Of a DNA stretch of 64,000 nucleotides, positions 32,800-45,357 are shown in pieces. The position numbers were made by a program, and so were the translations under genes. The stretch is from Hanleya hanleyi (taxonomy: Eukaryota > Mollusca > Polyplacophora > Lepidopleurida > Hanleyidae). Positions within the stretch are counted from its first letter, which is position 1. Every line of letters begins with the position of its first letter. The stretch is from positions 1 through 64,000 of the forward strand of contig JAVTVY010016037.1 in the NCBI GenBank assembly GCA_036873755.1, in the 5' to 3' direction. Below the pieces are notes generated by a model. That model did no database searches and had not been told where the DNA came from. It saw only the letters and a program-made list of their open reading frames with translations.

Positions 32800-33358
32800 T
32801 TAACCCTATCTGGCCGGGGCATTTTGGGACCTGTCCAGACCCGACCCCCTCCCCTCCTAATTATTTTTCTTATCCCGTAAGCTAGGGGGATGAAACTTAC
32901 CACCCTATACCCTTGTACCAGAAAATGAAAAAAAATCCAAGATGACCGTTTTCTTGACGTCACCGTTACGTCATCTTCAAAACAGGCATTGTTTGATCGA
33001 TTTTTCGAATTTTTTTTACAGTTTTCTTTGCAAGAATTGCATGATAAATTAGTAAATAATAGTCTGATGTGAAACAAAATATATTCTGCCCAATTCACCT
33101 CGAAGTAAAGCAGGAATTTTGAAGAAAAATGACGAAAACATCCCTTTTGTGATCCCCACAAGGCCGCCATCTTGAATTTACCCATGATTCCCTACTCTGG
33201 GGGTTATGCAAATAAGCTCAGAATGGCCCCAATATGATATATAGAAAGTCGGGGAGGGTCAGCTTTCATTTTTTTTGTCGTTCCAGGCATAGGTAGGGGC
33301 CATAATGCCCACCCCACCACCCCCTCCCCCCCCACTCCTCCCGGCGAGGCAGGGTTAA
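32800..33358 (-). mobile_element. piggyBac-type MITE, family 1, copy 3 (inverted)
   Basis: 559 bp, TTAACCCTATCTGGCC at the left and GCGAGGCAGGGTTAA at the right; TTAA at both edges. The internal landmarks are reversed relative to copies 1 and 4 (CGCCATCTTGAATTTACCCA at 33,163). The right terminus is slightly drifted (GGCGAGGCAGGG where the consensus expects GGCCAGATAGGG). A 173-codon minus-strand frame here also spans the element and is not a recognisable protein. Confidence 0.8.
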
Positions 33359-36300
33359 ATATACCTTCGATTGTAATTGCTGTAGAGAAGCGAGAAGAAG
33401 CATAAGGTGAGGTGGTGCAGCTTACTCAATACGGTCAGTCATACATTGTACGTCAAACTCAGATTACATTCCGCAACAACCTCACAGTTTTATTGTACAT
33501 GGATTCTGTTTCCTAGGCTGTGGGTCTACAAATATCGTAAATAAACTGGAAGGTGTTTATTTACTGAAATATGTTGTTGTTTAAAGAGGCTCTGCTCGTA
33601 AAGAAAAGCTGCCCATAATTGCCCATTTATGTCAGCTGGACCAGAGAAGCTCAGCTTGCTGAAACTGAAAGAAAAACACAAGCTTGAAAGTTGTGGGTTT
33701 CGTCATTTATTAAAATTATGGTTAAAATGGAATATACACCCAGCATAATATATAATTGGGAAATAGGTAACAGATACATTATGTGTTACCATATGCAGAA
33801 ACAGAACATGCCCCAATTGAGCAATTAATACTGTAAATCTTATTCTTCCAGCAAAGTAAAAAATGTCACATGCCTGAGAATATCTTCACAGAGAAAGGAG
33901 AATTTTCCAAACTGTATGAAATCCACACCTATATTAATGTCTTGACAAATTGTAGAGACTAACAGATCGACCATGTGCTCCATTTTATATAGGCTAGAGT
34001 GATCCATAAGGGCAGTAACTGCTGGCTGAACAAATCTATTCCCACAAAAAACGCGACAGTTTAAAAGAGGTTTATCCATTCATTTTTACTCGTCTTTCAC
34101 TCTAGGTTTAGTAAAACCTCTTCATACCAAAAGAAAAACATATTCTAGACTGATATTCTATACTGATGTGCCATAGTGGTCATTTTTTGTAAGTTATGGG
34201 CTACATCACATGGCAGTGTGACTAACGTCATAGGACCTACGAAATAGGGTTTGATATAATTTAAGTGTGTACTCCAGAGATGACTTGGGGGCCCTGTGTG
34301 CTACCATGAGAGAATTTATATAGCATCTCTAAATTGACAGTGGGAACTATTAACTTTTCCAGATGTCATCGCTGGTGAGTCGTTAGCATAGCAACTATTA
34401 TCGCCCTCAGTTTCTATTACCATGGGCACTGATCAGCCCAGCAGTACAGCACGAGGTGTTGGGAGGAGAGTCCGAGAGAGCGGGGCACCCCCCCCCCCTC
34501 TTCTCGGCATTAGGAGATTTTTTTCAAATTAGCGTAGGGAATGGTGCTCTGTCAGAGCAGTTGAGAAGTAAATGTTTCAAGTCCCAAAATAAGACCGGAA
34601 ACTGGAAAAGAAACACAAATTTGAAGTGAGAACGGTCAAGATCAGAGATTTGTTAGAATGCAAGAATCAAAAGAGAGCCATTCTCCATGGATATATTTAT
34701 TTGGCATTCAACTTCAAGGTACCTCATCTGAAGAGAGTACATAGTAATAATCAATGAACAATAAAGCACACACGAAAAAAATAAACAACTGGTTATAGGT
34801 TACTGAATTTAAAACACAACGATGATCTTATTATTGATCTCTTCAGTAATAACAGATAATAGGGTCATTGTTGTGTTTAAATTTAGTAATTTCTCTCATA
34901 AAATCCAGTAATTTTTTATTTCTTTTTGAGGTAGAACATTTTTTAACTAATGACTGAACTGAAGAAATTATGCAATGTTGTTTTGGCTGGATATATAAAA
35001 CGTGCAGTATAATATGCCTTCAACGGAATTCCAAGACCAGCAAATGAGTGAAAACGGATACCATCGGAATCATGCCGAGAAAACCTATAGGGCTGGGGCT
35101 TGGTTTGGCCGCCACGCTTATCAGCAGCTACCCGAATTATATTTCAATAAACGCGGTGACTCGGAAGCCCGTCTCCCTAAATTTAGCCCTCACAGCTGTT
35201 TTGATACAAAACTGCCTCGGATCAAATATCCAGTGTCACCCTCGCTCAGAAAAACTGGACCAACAATTCTAACATGTGCTCTAGGCCTGCATCACCGTCA
35301 GCGGAGTATTTGCGTTCTAACTGGGCCTACACATGTATTTTGTAATTTAACATCCGAAGACAATCTGATGAACTTTGCTTTGGAGATCCTTTTCGTAACG
35401 GTTTTGTAGTCTTTCAATATTAAACCATGCGGCCTACACGAAGCGAGCGAAGACCACCTCAACGATATGGGTGGGAAGATGATGATGAAAATGTGAAGAT
35501 CAAGAATGAAAGACTGAAGCCAATAAGTGTGCAAATTACTGTTATATATATAAAAATACCAGAAGTGTGCATGACGGGTGGGGAGGAGTGTGTACTTTTA
35601 GTACGGTACAATAACGTTTCTGCCCCCCCCCCCCGTAGGCCTATATGCAGAGTGGAAGAAATGCTGTCCATCTTATACTATAATCAATCAGTCAAACAAT
35701 CATTATTGCACAACTTTAGATAAATCCAACCAATATAAAGGAGCACAGTTGTGCTAATACTAACGGTAATACCAGCAACATATATGATGGTTATATTATA
35801 ACGGCAAAATGCTGCAGTGATAGGATACATATAGGGTGTCTGTTCGAACACATTTGTACTATTTCAAGGATGATGCTAATATTATTTTCTATACTACGTT
35901 AACTTCATGTTCGAGTTCCGTAAGCTAAAATTAATATTACAAAACTGAGCCTCACATTTTTATTTTAACATACTTGTCCTTACCGTATTCCTTTTCACTA
36001 ATACCCAATGATAGGTAATTATAAAATCTGTGTTCTAATTTTTTTTAATCTCATTTTGTAATGGGAGTAATATCGTAATAGGTACAAATATTACTCCGTC
36101 TTCTAAATATCAAATCGCATATTGTTGTTCTGTGATTCGCAAATGTGACAAAATCCACACATGCCCCGATGATCACATTGAAAATAGTCCAGCCTCACAT
36201 GATCGGAATAAGAAAGCAGGAAGAGCGGTTGAAGGTTATTTAACTATTACTAAATTGTAGGCCAATGTTTTAGAAACTGAAGATTTGACCTTAAAAGTTC

Positions 36301-37139
36301 AGCTTGATAGGGCTCAGGCCAGGGTATCAGTCTTCATCGGAATAGGGTCGCCTTAATATGGTGTATTTTTATACCACCGCCACGCGCTCTGTAAATGGAT
36401 ACCACCACATGTGATTAGGGGTCTGTCTTGAATCCAAGCCCTGTTTTCTCGGCATGTGTGTCAACATTACAGTGAGGCTAAAAATAGATTACTCCAGAAT
36501 CTCCAGTTTAATACTATTCAAGTGTACTGTTCAACTAGCCATATTATAGATATCTCATAGTGCATGTAGATCTAATAGACTGATTACGACGTACGAGCGA
36601 GCGCACACATGCATGTGTGCTTTTAATATAGATATAATTAAAATATATTTTGGAAGCTGACGTCTTAGAACAACAACAACGACCACCGAAAACCAACAAA
36701 TACCCTGACGCTTCTGTGAGAAGAAGTTTTTCAAAGTTGCTTGGCGCTTCTGACAATGATTTATAAAATACATGTACATGTAAAGTGATACTCGTGGCTC
36801 GGTAAAACTTCGCAGCAGACGAAATGACAACCTCCATTCTCCGATAAAATGATTTGCTTCCTTCATGCATCGTGGCATATACAGCTCGGGAAGCGTGGCG
36901 TGGACTATTAGGGAAAACATGGCGGAGCTACCTGGAAACGTATAATGCCGACATATTTTGGCAAGTACCATTAAAGTTACCGATATTTTCGAGTGCTGGG
37001 CGCATAATTTTTTTTTTTTTTGCTTTAGTGCTGGGCGGCCGAAGTTAGTCCCATGCGCTTAAAAGTCACAGTGAAGCGTACAGTCAAGGGTTCCCGATGG
37101 GCATGACAGTGCACTCGAGTCATCAATAAATAATAAAAA
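33359..37139. other. Mostly unannotated sequence with element fragments
   Basis: No gene recognised. Seen: 33,660-33,850, a repeat (GAAACTGAAAGAAAAACAC...; ACAGAACATGCCCC...) whose two parts reappear on either side of the Z copy at 37,498-38,444; 34,208-34,245, the first 38 bp of Z (CATGGCAGTGTGACTAACGT) alone; C-runs near 34,488 and 35,622; and an 18-bp perfect palindrome, GCACACATGCATGTGTGC, at 36,602-36,619. Two overlapping frames at 35,002-35,409 have no recognised motif. Confidence 0.4.
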
Positions 37140-37344
37140 AATAATTATAAATTAAATTTTCATCAGAATTCGATCAGCTCAGAACTTGCTGGTAACAATG
37201 CCCTAATGCACGTTCATGCCAAAAATCAAGGTTCTAATGTTAACGGTTCTCCTTATTTTGCCGACGAAATGATTCGGATGGACTGACTGACTCACTCACT
37301 CACTCATTACCGGACAATTTGCGATCTGTAGCCTACTTCGTAGG
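37140..37344 (+). mobile_element. Z element, 3' fragment
   Basis: Matches the last 205 bp of the fuller Z copies: CAGAACTTGCTGGTAACAAT, GCCCTAATGCACGTTCATGC, a GACTGACTCACTCACT tract, and the terminal GATCTGTAGCCTACTTCGTAGG. The left boundary is gradual. Confidence 0.7.
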
Positions 37345-37497
37345 AAAAAAAGAAGGTATGTTTTCTGAAACTGAAAGACAAACACAAGGCCAAAAGTTCT
37401 GAGTTTGGTCATTAATAAAATAACGACTAAAATGAAATATGCCCCCATCAACATGTATAATGCCATAATTGGGGCATGGATAACATACATGGCAGTG

Positions 37498-38444
37498 TGA
37501 CTAACGTCACAGGACCTACGAAGGACTCGAACGCGAACTGAACTCTTGGAAATCCCCACCCCCAGTTGAAATCCTGCCTATATTAAGATGGGCACCGCCC
37601 AAGTCAGAATCGCCAGTGATTTTCATCAAAAATCACCAGAAATTTTCATCAAAAGTAGGTCAGCTCAGAACTTGTTGGCAACAGTCGCCTAATGCGCCTT
37701 CATTCCAAAATAAATAACACTCGCCGATTTAATTTTACAATTTTTTAATTAAAGGAAACAGATTGAATAATATAGGTTCAGTAGATTTCAAGCTTTACCT
37801 GTGAAAATACATTTACATCTCTTTAATGGTTTTCAGTGCCCTTGTACAGGATCAAAACAACTTTTTGAATCACATTATTTTCCCAACAATACAACAAATT
37901 TTTATGTATAGTACTATAGTAGAAAGGTAGCATTTATGTAGTTTACGGTAATGCAACTCAAGACCAACACCTTCTATGCACAAGATAATAATAGTATCTG
38001 CTATACAGGACACCGACCACTGTAATTTGATGTGACAAGCAGCACGAGCCTTATCTCAGTGGGCTTGGATATAAATCGCTGTTAAAAACCACAAGGCTCG
38101 GATAGAGCCTCTCTCTGTGTTTGTTCCAAGGACAAGCCTTAATGACTTTTAAATCCACTGATAAGGCATGGTCATAAAAGGAACATGATACTGTTAAAGG
38201 CCACATGGATGGTATGTATCTATAACAATATACTGAAGTGTTAATTATAAATCTAATATTAATCAGAATTATTTCAGATCAGAACTTGCTGGTAACAATG
38301 CCCTAATGCACGTTCATGCCAAAAATCAAGGTTCTAATTTCAACGGTTCTCCTTATTTTGCCGACGAAAGGATTCGGATGGACTGACTGACTGACTGACT
38401 CACTCATTACCGGACAATTTGCGATCTGTAGCCTACTTCGTAGG
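37498..38444 (+). mobile_element. Z element copy (947 bp)
   Basis: Starts CATGGCAGTGTGACTAACGTCACAGG, followed by CCTACGAAG, and ends CTTCGTAGG, so short inverted ends (CCTACGAAG) lie at or near the tips. Relative to the copies at 46,445 and 52,458 it lacks about 400 bp of the middle. It sits between two halves of a repeat seen intact at 33,660-33,850, which supports insertion. A minus-strand frame conserved in the longer copies (YPSLVVFNSDLYPSP) has no recognised domain. Non-autonomous DNA element likely; superfamily unknown. Confidence 0.65.
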
Positions 38445-38572
38445 AATATGTTATATGTTACCACATGTAGGAATAGAACATGCTCCCAAATGAGCGATTA
38501 ATACTGTAGATGCTTTTATTCTAGCAAAGGTTGAGTGCAGCCAAGGTAGAAATGTTATCAATCTCACCAAAA

Positions 38573-39143
38573 TTAACCCTATCTGGCCTGGGGGTGGGGG
38601 GGGGGGCGCATTATGGCCCCCCTACCAAACTTTCTGCGCTATCTCCGGAACGACAAGAAATGGAGTGCTGAAACTCCGGGACTTTATAGTTTATCATATT
38701 GGGGTAATTTTGAGCCCATTTGTATAACCCCCTGAGCAGAGGATCATGGGTAAATTCAAGATGGCGGCCACGTGGGGTATCAGAAAAGTGATGTTTTTAT
38801 CATATTTCTTCAAAATTTCTGCTTTTCCGCGATGAAAATTGGGCAAAAAATATTTTATTTCACATCACATTAATATTTACTAATTTATCATGCAGGTTTT
38901 GCTGAGAAATTGCATAAATAAAAAATTCGGAAAATCGACCAAAAAATACCGTTTTTGAAAATGACGTCACTGTTACGTCATCAAAGCGGCCATCTTGGAT
39001 TTTTTACATTTTCTGGTAGGGCTTGACCCAAGGGTATAGTGTGGTAAGTTTCAGCACCCTAGCTCAAGGGATAAGAAAAATAATTAGGGGAGGGGGGGGG
39101 GGGCCTGGACAGATCCCCAAAAGGCCAGGCCAGATAGGGTTAA
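38573..39143 (+). mobile_element. piggyBac-type MITE, family 1, copy 4
   Basis: 571 bp, TTAACCCTATCTGGCCTGGG to GGCCAGGCCAGATAGGGTTAA: the best-preserved termini of the family, with about 20 inverted bases. Landmarks ATCTCCGGAACGACAAG, GGGTAAATTCAAGATGGCGG and GACGTCACTGTTACGTCATC are in the same order as in copy 1. Confidence 0.85.
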
Positions 39144-41400
39144 ACGCAAAATATAAAGGAGGTGGAAAAAGATGCCGGCCTACTGACAAGAAGTTCAAGT
39201 GGACATCTTGTATGACATGCCCATACGGCTCCCGTCACCGGTTTGAGCGATATTAAATACCAATATCCAAGAGCAATGATATAATAGCCCTATCAAGTCA
39301 GCTGATAGAAAGTGAGGATCTATGTGACCGTTAGATAAACAGACGACCCAAATGGGAAAATATTAGTAGAATGCAAGTTACTATTCAGAATTACAACACA
39401 TATAAGGGAAGTGGGAAGAGGTGCCGACATACTGACAGAGTCACATGACCTCACATTATAGTCATCCGGTTAACCTATTCTAAAGCACATACCAAGAATC
39501 TAACGATTCATGAAATGTCTTGTTTCTCAGGTACGCTTTTATTGTACCTGTTCATGTGGCAACTTGGACGATATGACCACACGGCCCCCAGCACCGGCAT
39601 AAGCGGTATTAGATACAAATCTAGAGAGCTATGATGGAAATGCTCTGACAACTCGTATATTGGTAATTGGTGAGCTAATTCGCTGTGACAACTCACACAC
39701 TGGAAATTGGTGAGCTGTATCGTCGTCAGATGAAAATGACGGCATGTAACACAGAAGACTAGTCTGTAAGGCCCGATGTCGACCCAGCATCAACATTCCA
39801 CAAATGCCAACATATATCAAACACAAATCGGTGAGGCCCGACGATGACCGAGCGCTTCATTCTCCCCCAGGTTAACCAGTCACACACTACAATCACAATG
39901 ATGTGTACAGAGGGCAAGCCTCGGTGACGAGACGTCCACCTGCAGAATTGCACCATACACAGATAACAATTAAACGCAACATATACAAATGGCGGAAAAA
40001 GATGCCGGAGTACTGACAAGAAGTCATGTGACCCGACAGGTCATTATTCTGAATGCATATCTAAAAACATCACAAGAATCAATAATGATCCCTGTGAAGA
40101 ATTTGTATCTCAGCAGCGCTTTGTTGTAGCTGTTCAAGTGGACATCTTGAATGACATGATCTAGCCTCTGTAACACATGTAACATGGATATTGCCATGGC
40201 TTCTGAACTTAGAATTGTGTGCCTGAACAGAATGAATTGGCAAGCACGACCGAATAAGAACATATCATAACATATCATAACAAATCAAAGTATTACTCAA
40301 ATATCAAAATATTTATATCCATTATAACTACACGTAATACCTATAGTTATTGCACCATTTATTCAATGATGAAAATGTCAAGCACACATCACAGCGCATA
40401 TCATTCGGAACTCCCGAGCGGAAATCTACGAAGGGGACTGATTCTACGCTCGGGCGACGACAACATGAATTTCCTATGAATCTCCAGATGTGACGCGGCT
40501 CCGAAGCCCAATCACTCTCGCGGAAGCCTTAATCCCCGACCAGCAAATATTTCCCTGCGAGTCTCTGATTTACGTCAGATATTCTAAAAACTGTTTATTC
40601 TTTTCATTCGAAGCACGTTTCAATAGAAAACCATCAGTTTAAATGGTACACACGCCACGTATTGACAAGATATAATTCCCGTGACGTCACTGACAGGTCC
40701 CTGACAGACCGAAGTCACATGACCACGCTCTAGTCCAAAATGGCCTCAATGGCCTTCGAGGGACATCTCAAAACGGAGATCCCCGAGAAGTTGCGAATGA
40801 GCGCATATGTGTCAACTGGAGCGATATGCAAGGGGTGGGAAAAATTGACGACGTCTGGTGGCTGAAAAGCAACTATATGACTCCGCAGCTTCCCTCAGCA
40901 CCTCACATTCAGACCCGAGAATACGATGGATTCTGGAACGTAGCCTTAGTATCTCAGTCGCGTTTCTATTGCGGATGTTCATGTAGAGACTTATGAAGTA
41001 TCCACACGGCCCCTAGCACCGGTTTTAGCGAAATTAGATACGTTAGCTCGGGAGCTGTAATGACAGATCAGCTCAAAGAAATAACTCATTGGTTAATGGA
41101 TGTGCATCGAGGACGTCTGATGGAGTGAACGCCTCAACATGGGATAAACCTGATAAACACTCTGAAAAACTAACCTGTGGTGCCCGACGTCGTACGGCTT
41201 AAATTTTCCACCAAAACAATAATCCTACATGTACATATATTTGTCGAATGACGGGCCTTGGGGACCAACAGTCCACCAGCAGAATCCTACCATATACAGG
41301 TAATAAATTGGGGCGATATTCAAGAGGTGGGGAAAATTGACGACGTCTGGCGACTAAAGTCATATGACAAATCACTTAACAAGTGCAAATGAACAATCTT
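39144..41400. repeat. Old, diverged tandem duplication zone
   Basis: Two motif groups recur. GATGCCGGCCTACTGACAAG (39,171) has relatives near 39,431, 40,000, 40,847 and 41,337. CACACGGCCCCCAGCACCGG (39,578) has relatives at about 39,219 and 41,003. AGACGTCCACCTGCAGAAT (39,930) parallels ACAGTCCACCAGCAGAATC (41,267). The CACACGGCCCC / TTAGATAC part resembles the 3' region of X (18,555-18,592), so ancient X-related sequence may be included. No gene recognised. Confidence 0.45.
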
Positions 41401-42304
41401 TAATAAAACGCTATTGAGCTTCACAAGCCTTCCTGCCCAAGAATTTGGGACAATGTCGAATCTATGCATGTTACAACCATTATCGTGAAACCGTTCACGA
41501 CACCATCAAATGTATACGACAACCCTAGCTGTCAAGCTTCTATGAATGTATCAAATAATTACAACAAAATAGGGACACTCTAATAACCGCATGAAGCGGC
41601 TTGATCACTCAAGAATCACTGTCAAAGACAAGTATCATCGTCTTACCATTTACAATATCTTATCTACGTTGTGAGCCTCACTGTTAAATCAAAGACAGAT
41701 CCAAGCATACATAGACGCCATCACCATCAAACCATTATGTATGGCATCAAACCATTAAATCAATGCCAGTATCAGATGTACAGTGCACCCTAACACATTA
41801 TGAATGAGGTAGTAGAGTAAATAACTGTGGCAGTCCCTCACTGACCTCTTTCTGAAGCGAGGAGATGCCACAGGAGCAGTCCCTGTCTTGACCACCTGCT
41901 TTGACCTTGTTTGACCACCTGCTACTGTCTCATTGAAAATAACTACAAACTTGATAACATAAAAAACGATAAAATTGATAACATAAAGAAAATCATAAAT
42001 GATAATTTAAGTTCAGTTTAAGTAAGAAAACAATACTGAACTATAACCAGGTAACTTTGGACGCTTCAGACGTGAAACACCCGGGTAACATTAATCCAAA
42101 ACAGCTGAGAGCAGGTAAAGCTGTGAAGTGGCGAGAGCAAAATGCGTAATGGGGTGGGGGGAAGGGGATCCCAGGAATAAGAAGTGGTCAATATGTGGAT
42201 CGCACAGGCGTAGCGATCTCAAATCCATGGCAATATCAAAAACTCAAATGATTAATAATTAATACAAAATATTGCATTCAACATTACGAGGTTGTACCAC
42301 TATG
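41401..42304. other. Unannotated AT-rich sequence
   Basis: No gene or repeat recognised. Short direct repeats such as GATAACATAAA (41,955 and 41,979) and ACCACCTGCT (41,898 and 41,922) occur. Confidence 0.4.
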
Positions 42305-42915
42305 TGTTTAAATCATATATTATGTGACCTTTTTGTAATAGGTCAAAAACAGTCCAGAGCGAACTTGACCTAGATATAAGGCAGCATTGTGTCGGTATCG
42401 AAATTCCTGTGTTGACAAGCAAATATGTCTCCTCTTCGCATTTTTGCCTCTGCGCTCTTTAAAAATAGATCAAAGTCAGACGGGAGTGAACTTGACCTAG
42501 GGGTCCCTATATATTGCATTTACAAGTAGATATGACTGAGTTTTTAACATTTTAACCTTTTATGATGCTTGAGAATAGGTCACGGTTCGTCCTAGATGAG
42601 CCAGAGGCCTTCATATGGAAGCATTTTGTGAAGATCTAGTCACTAGTTATCTTTGCTGACTTTTGAACACACGTCAGTTTCAGTCCAGAGTGAACTTATA
42701 TATTCTATATTCTATATATTCCTCAAGACAGCATAGTGACAAGATCAAGATTCTAGCTATATTGTTTTCCTTAAATAATGTGTTCATAAGAAACTATGAA
42801 ATCTATTATCATTTTGACCTTCCTGGTCCTTTAAAATAGGCCAAGGTCAGTCCCGAGTGAAGTAGAAGCCCTCGTGAGACAACATTGTGCTAAATATCCA
42901 TCAAAGATGCATAAC
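42305..42915 (+). repeat. Degenerate tandem repeat, about 120-bp monomers
   Basis: Five blocks share an AATAGGTCAAGGTCAG-like core followed by AGAGTGAACTTGACCTAG and a GCATTGTG segment, at about 42,336, 42,462, 42,574, 42,670 and 42,835. Homology between blocks is low, so the array is old. Confidence 0.55.
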
Positions 42916-43349
42916 TGAGTCTGTTGAAAAGCCACGCCCTGACCCCGGCCGGCCTGTAGGCGAATCCAGCTGTAATGAATTTTGAAAGCTGGGCAAGTCT
43001 AGGGCCAAGGATGCAAACCAACCCGGAAGTGCAACGAAAACGAGGGTCTACATATACCACAACACTCAAAATGAATACGGGTATAATGGTTCAAACCCGT
43101 GATGACGTATTATGTCTCTCTCAATTACGTCATAACTTGTGTATTCATTCATCTGCATGACACGTGATCACTTATCCAGAAATCTGACATGGCTTACGTA
43201 ACACGAAGCCAATTAAATTGTCATTGTCAACGCAAAGTACATGTGCAACAAGGCGTGAAGTCCTATATGTAACCCGATTCACCAACTTAAAGCTTGCTCT
43301 TCCGACTGTGCCAATCCCGGGACCTCGCGCTGGCAATTAAGTTGGTGCC

Positions 43350-43577
43350 ATGTTACATGAGGGAGGTGACAGGCTAATTGAATTGTATAAATATCCCCAC
43401 CATCCATTTAATTATCATGGATGTTGGGGGCCATGGATAAACAGCGCTACCGAAAGTGAAATTAGAACTGTGGATTTGTCTGCTTTGTTAGGATGGTTGG
43501 ACACACTGTCGGAAAGTGAGATGTCTCATCTGGGCGACACGATGTTACGTGTGCCTGATGCGTACAAATGGGATTGA
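43350..43577 (+). CDS. Hypothetical 75-codon ORF, doubtful
   Basis: ATG at 43,350 (context GCCATG) opens 75 codons to TGA at 43,575-43,577. The predicted product is acidic and Trp-rich (HGCWGPWIN, ALLGWLDTLSESEMSHLGD, YKWD), unlike the low-complexity products of nearby frames. The frame could run on beyond the TGA for another 28 codons (IERQKYTSSQADAERK). Upstream, CACCAACTTAA (43,280) and TTAAGTTGGTG (43,337) form an inverted repeat. I do not recognise the protein. It could be chance, or a fragment of an element or host exon. Confidence 0.2.
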   Translation: MLHEGGDRLIELYKYPHHPFNYHGCWGPWINSATESEIRTVDLSALLGWLDTLSESEMSHLGDTMLRVPDAYKWD

Positions 43578-45029
43578 ATAGAACGACAAAAATATACTTC
43601 TTCTCAAGCGGACGCCGAAAGAAAATATAATACATTGGTTAGGTAGGACGGGTTATCCAGCGACAGGCAATTATGCTCGGCAGACCAGAGGTGTAATCAC
43701 AGCCTCTGCACTGGAATGGTCTGCGTATTTCCAAGAATCGTAGAATCGGAAGCACTATACTGTCGAGAAGTGTGAAGGAAACCACGATCTACCGTACAAG
43801 TCTGGCTAGAAAAATTAATTAATCCACAAAAACCAAACGAATTCGATTCGGAATGTACGTCTTAACGTGCAGGAGTGTTGGATATGTTCACGATCCAGCG
43901 TCCAACTTAACGAGCACACCACCGCTCCCAGTCTAGGTAACCAAGATGGTAAATCAGGGGAATACCATCTAGACGTAACTCTATGAAAACTTCGTGCGAA
44001 ATGTTTGCCGATATTCTGCGACATCCCATAATAAGCCAATCACGACCATTTCTGACTTTTCTCTCTGGCAATGATCGACGTTTACTTCACGGAGATTAAC
44101 ATCTCGCGCGGCAAAATCTTTTCATATTCTATAACCCCAAACAAAGCCAGACTTTTCGGCGGGAGTAAACTCTTTGATCTTCACGGATCTGTCTGGAAAT
44201 GATGCCATATTTGGATACTGTTACCCGATAATGTTTATATATTAGTCCACGTGCTACCGCGTGTAATTTCTGTGGGCGTGATTTCAACAAGCTAGCCACC
44301 TGATTGGCTAACAAATTTAGTTTCAGATTCGCATGAGATTTATATAGGGCTGAATTCAGATATAATATTCCGTGATATTATATCTGAGTTTACTGAGATT
44401 GCACTCGTCCTCGCATTATCTATATTACAGATGTGCCGGTTGGAGATGCTAAGCCCACCTCCCAAACCAACACGTCTCTTCTTTTTCTCTCATTACAGAT
44501 CAGAATGTCGAAACACTTAATCGAGGATAAGTGCACTTCCAGCCCACATTGGACATCGGAGCGGCCAGATGGGCCGCGAAAGAAGACACAGCCCGACAGA
44601 CCCAGGCCTCCGAGGACGGGCGGGGAACTCTTCCCTTTCCAGAGAGAAAGAAAGAAATCAAACAGGAGAGATACAGGGAACGCGCAAAAAGTTTTTTGTT
44701 TTGTTATCAGCAGATTATAAAATGTACACTTCGCAGTTTACCATAAGTTCAATTATTATGACCTGATAAGTTATTGACATATGAACATGCTGACATTGGG
44801 GACATGTTACCGTTATTTTTTTTTTTGCAAACTGGTAACTGTTACACTATACATTACATTCAGGAGAAATTGAATCTAGAATGTTCACCCGACAAAGTTT
44901 CTCCTGGCAATAGGTAAAAGAGAGGGGAACAAAATAAAATATAAACACGAGCTGCCTATAAGTTAAGGGTTATCTTGATGAAATTTTGGTACATTCCTGT
45001 TAAGGGATCAAATACGGGACTGTAATAAA
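43578..45029. other. Unannotated sequence with one hairpin and a possible splice acceptor
   Basis: A 13-bp perfect inverted repeat (TCAGATATAATAT at 44,356-44,368 with ATATTATATCTGA at 44,375-44,387) sits downstream of TTTATATAGGG. At 44,477-44,501 a pyrimidine tract ending TCATTACAG resembles a 3' splice site, followed by overlapping 65-95-codon frames, Lys/Arg-rich, none recognised. Confidence 0.35.
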
Positions 45030-45357
45030 TGAAGATTGTCTATGGGTAGATTCCAGATATTCTATCCATGCGTGTAAAACAAGTGGTGCCAAGCAAGCCA
45101 AAGCGACAGTTGGTGGCAAGATATCCACAAACCAAATTTGAAAACAATACGGGGAGTCGTTCTGCTCTTACTGTCCAGCAAAAAATTAAAGTTGTGCCGA
45201 ATGTGAAGCCATCTAGTGTATGTGAATGAAGCACAATCCAATGCGGCATCTTATGGCAAAAATATTCACAGAAGAAATATGAAAAGCGCATGTTGAGCCG
45301 TTCTATTTTATTTTTTTTATTTTTTTTGTTGGGAAACGAAATTACAAGTTTGCTCCC
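45030..45357 (+). repeat. Diverged tandem blocks at the left edge of the array
   Basis: Blocks GGTGGCAAGATATCCACAAACCAAATTTGAAAACA (about 45,111), TTATGGCAAAAATATTCACAG (45,250) and, inside unit 1, TTGTAGCAAAGTTTCCAAATAC (45,411) are related and spaced about 140-160 bp. They suggest the composite unit captured the end of an older tandem repeat. Confidence 0.45.

Noticed and set aside
32664..33185. A 173-codon minus-strand frame
   Set aside because: It is largely the body of a TTAA MITE that is non-coding in its other copies.
35002..35409. A 135-codon plus-strand frame overlapping a 74-codon frame
   Set aside because: Neither has a recognised motif or supported start, and two frames overlap with no preference visible.
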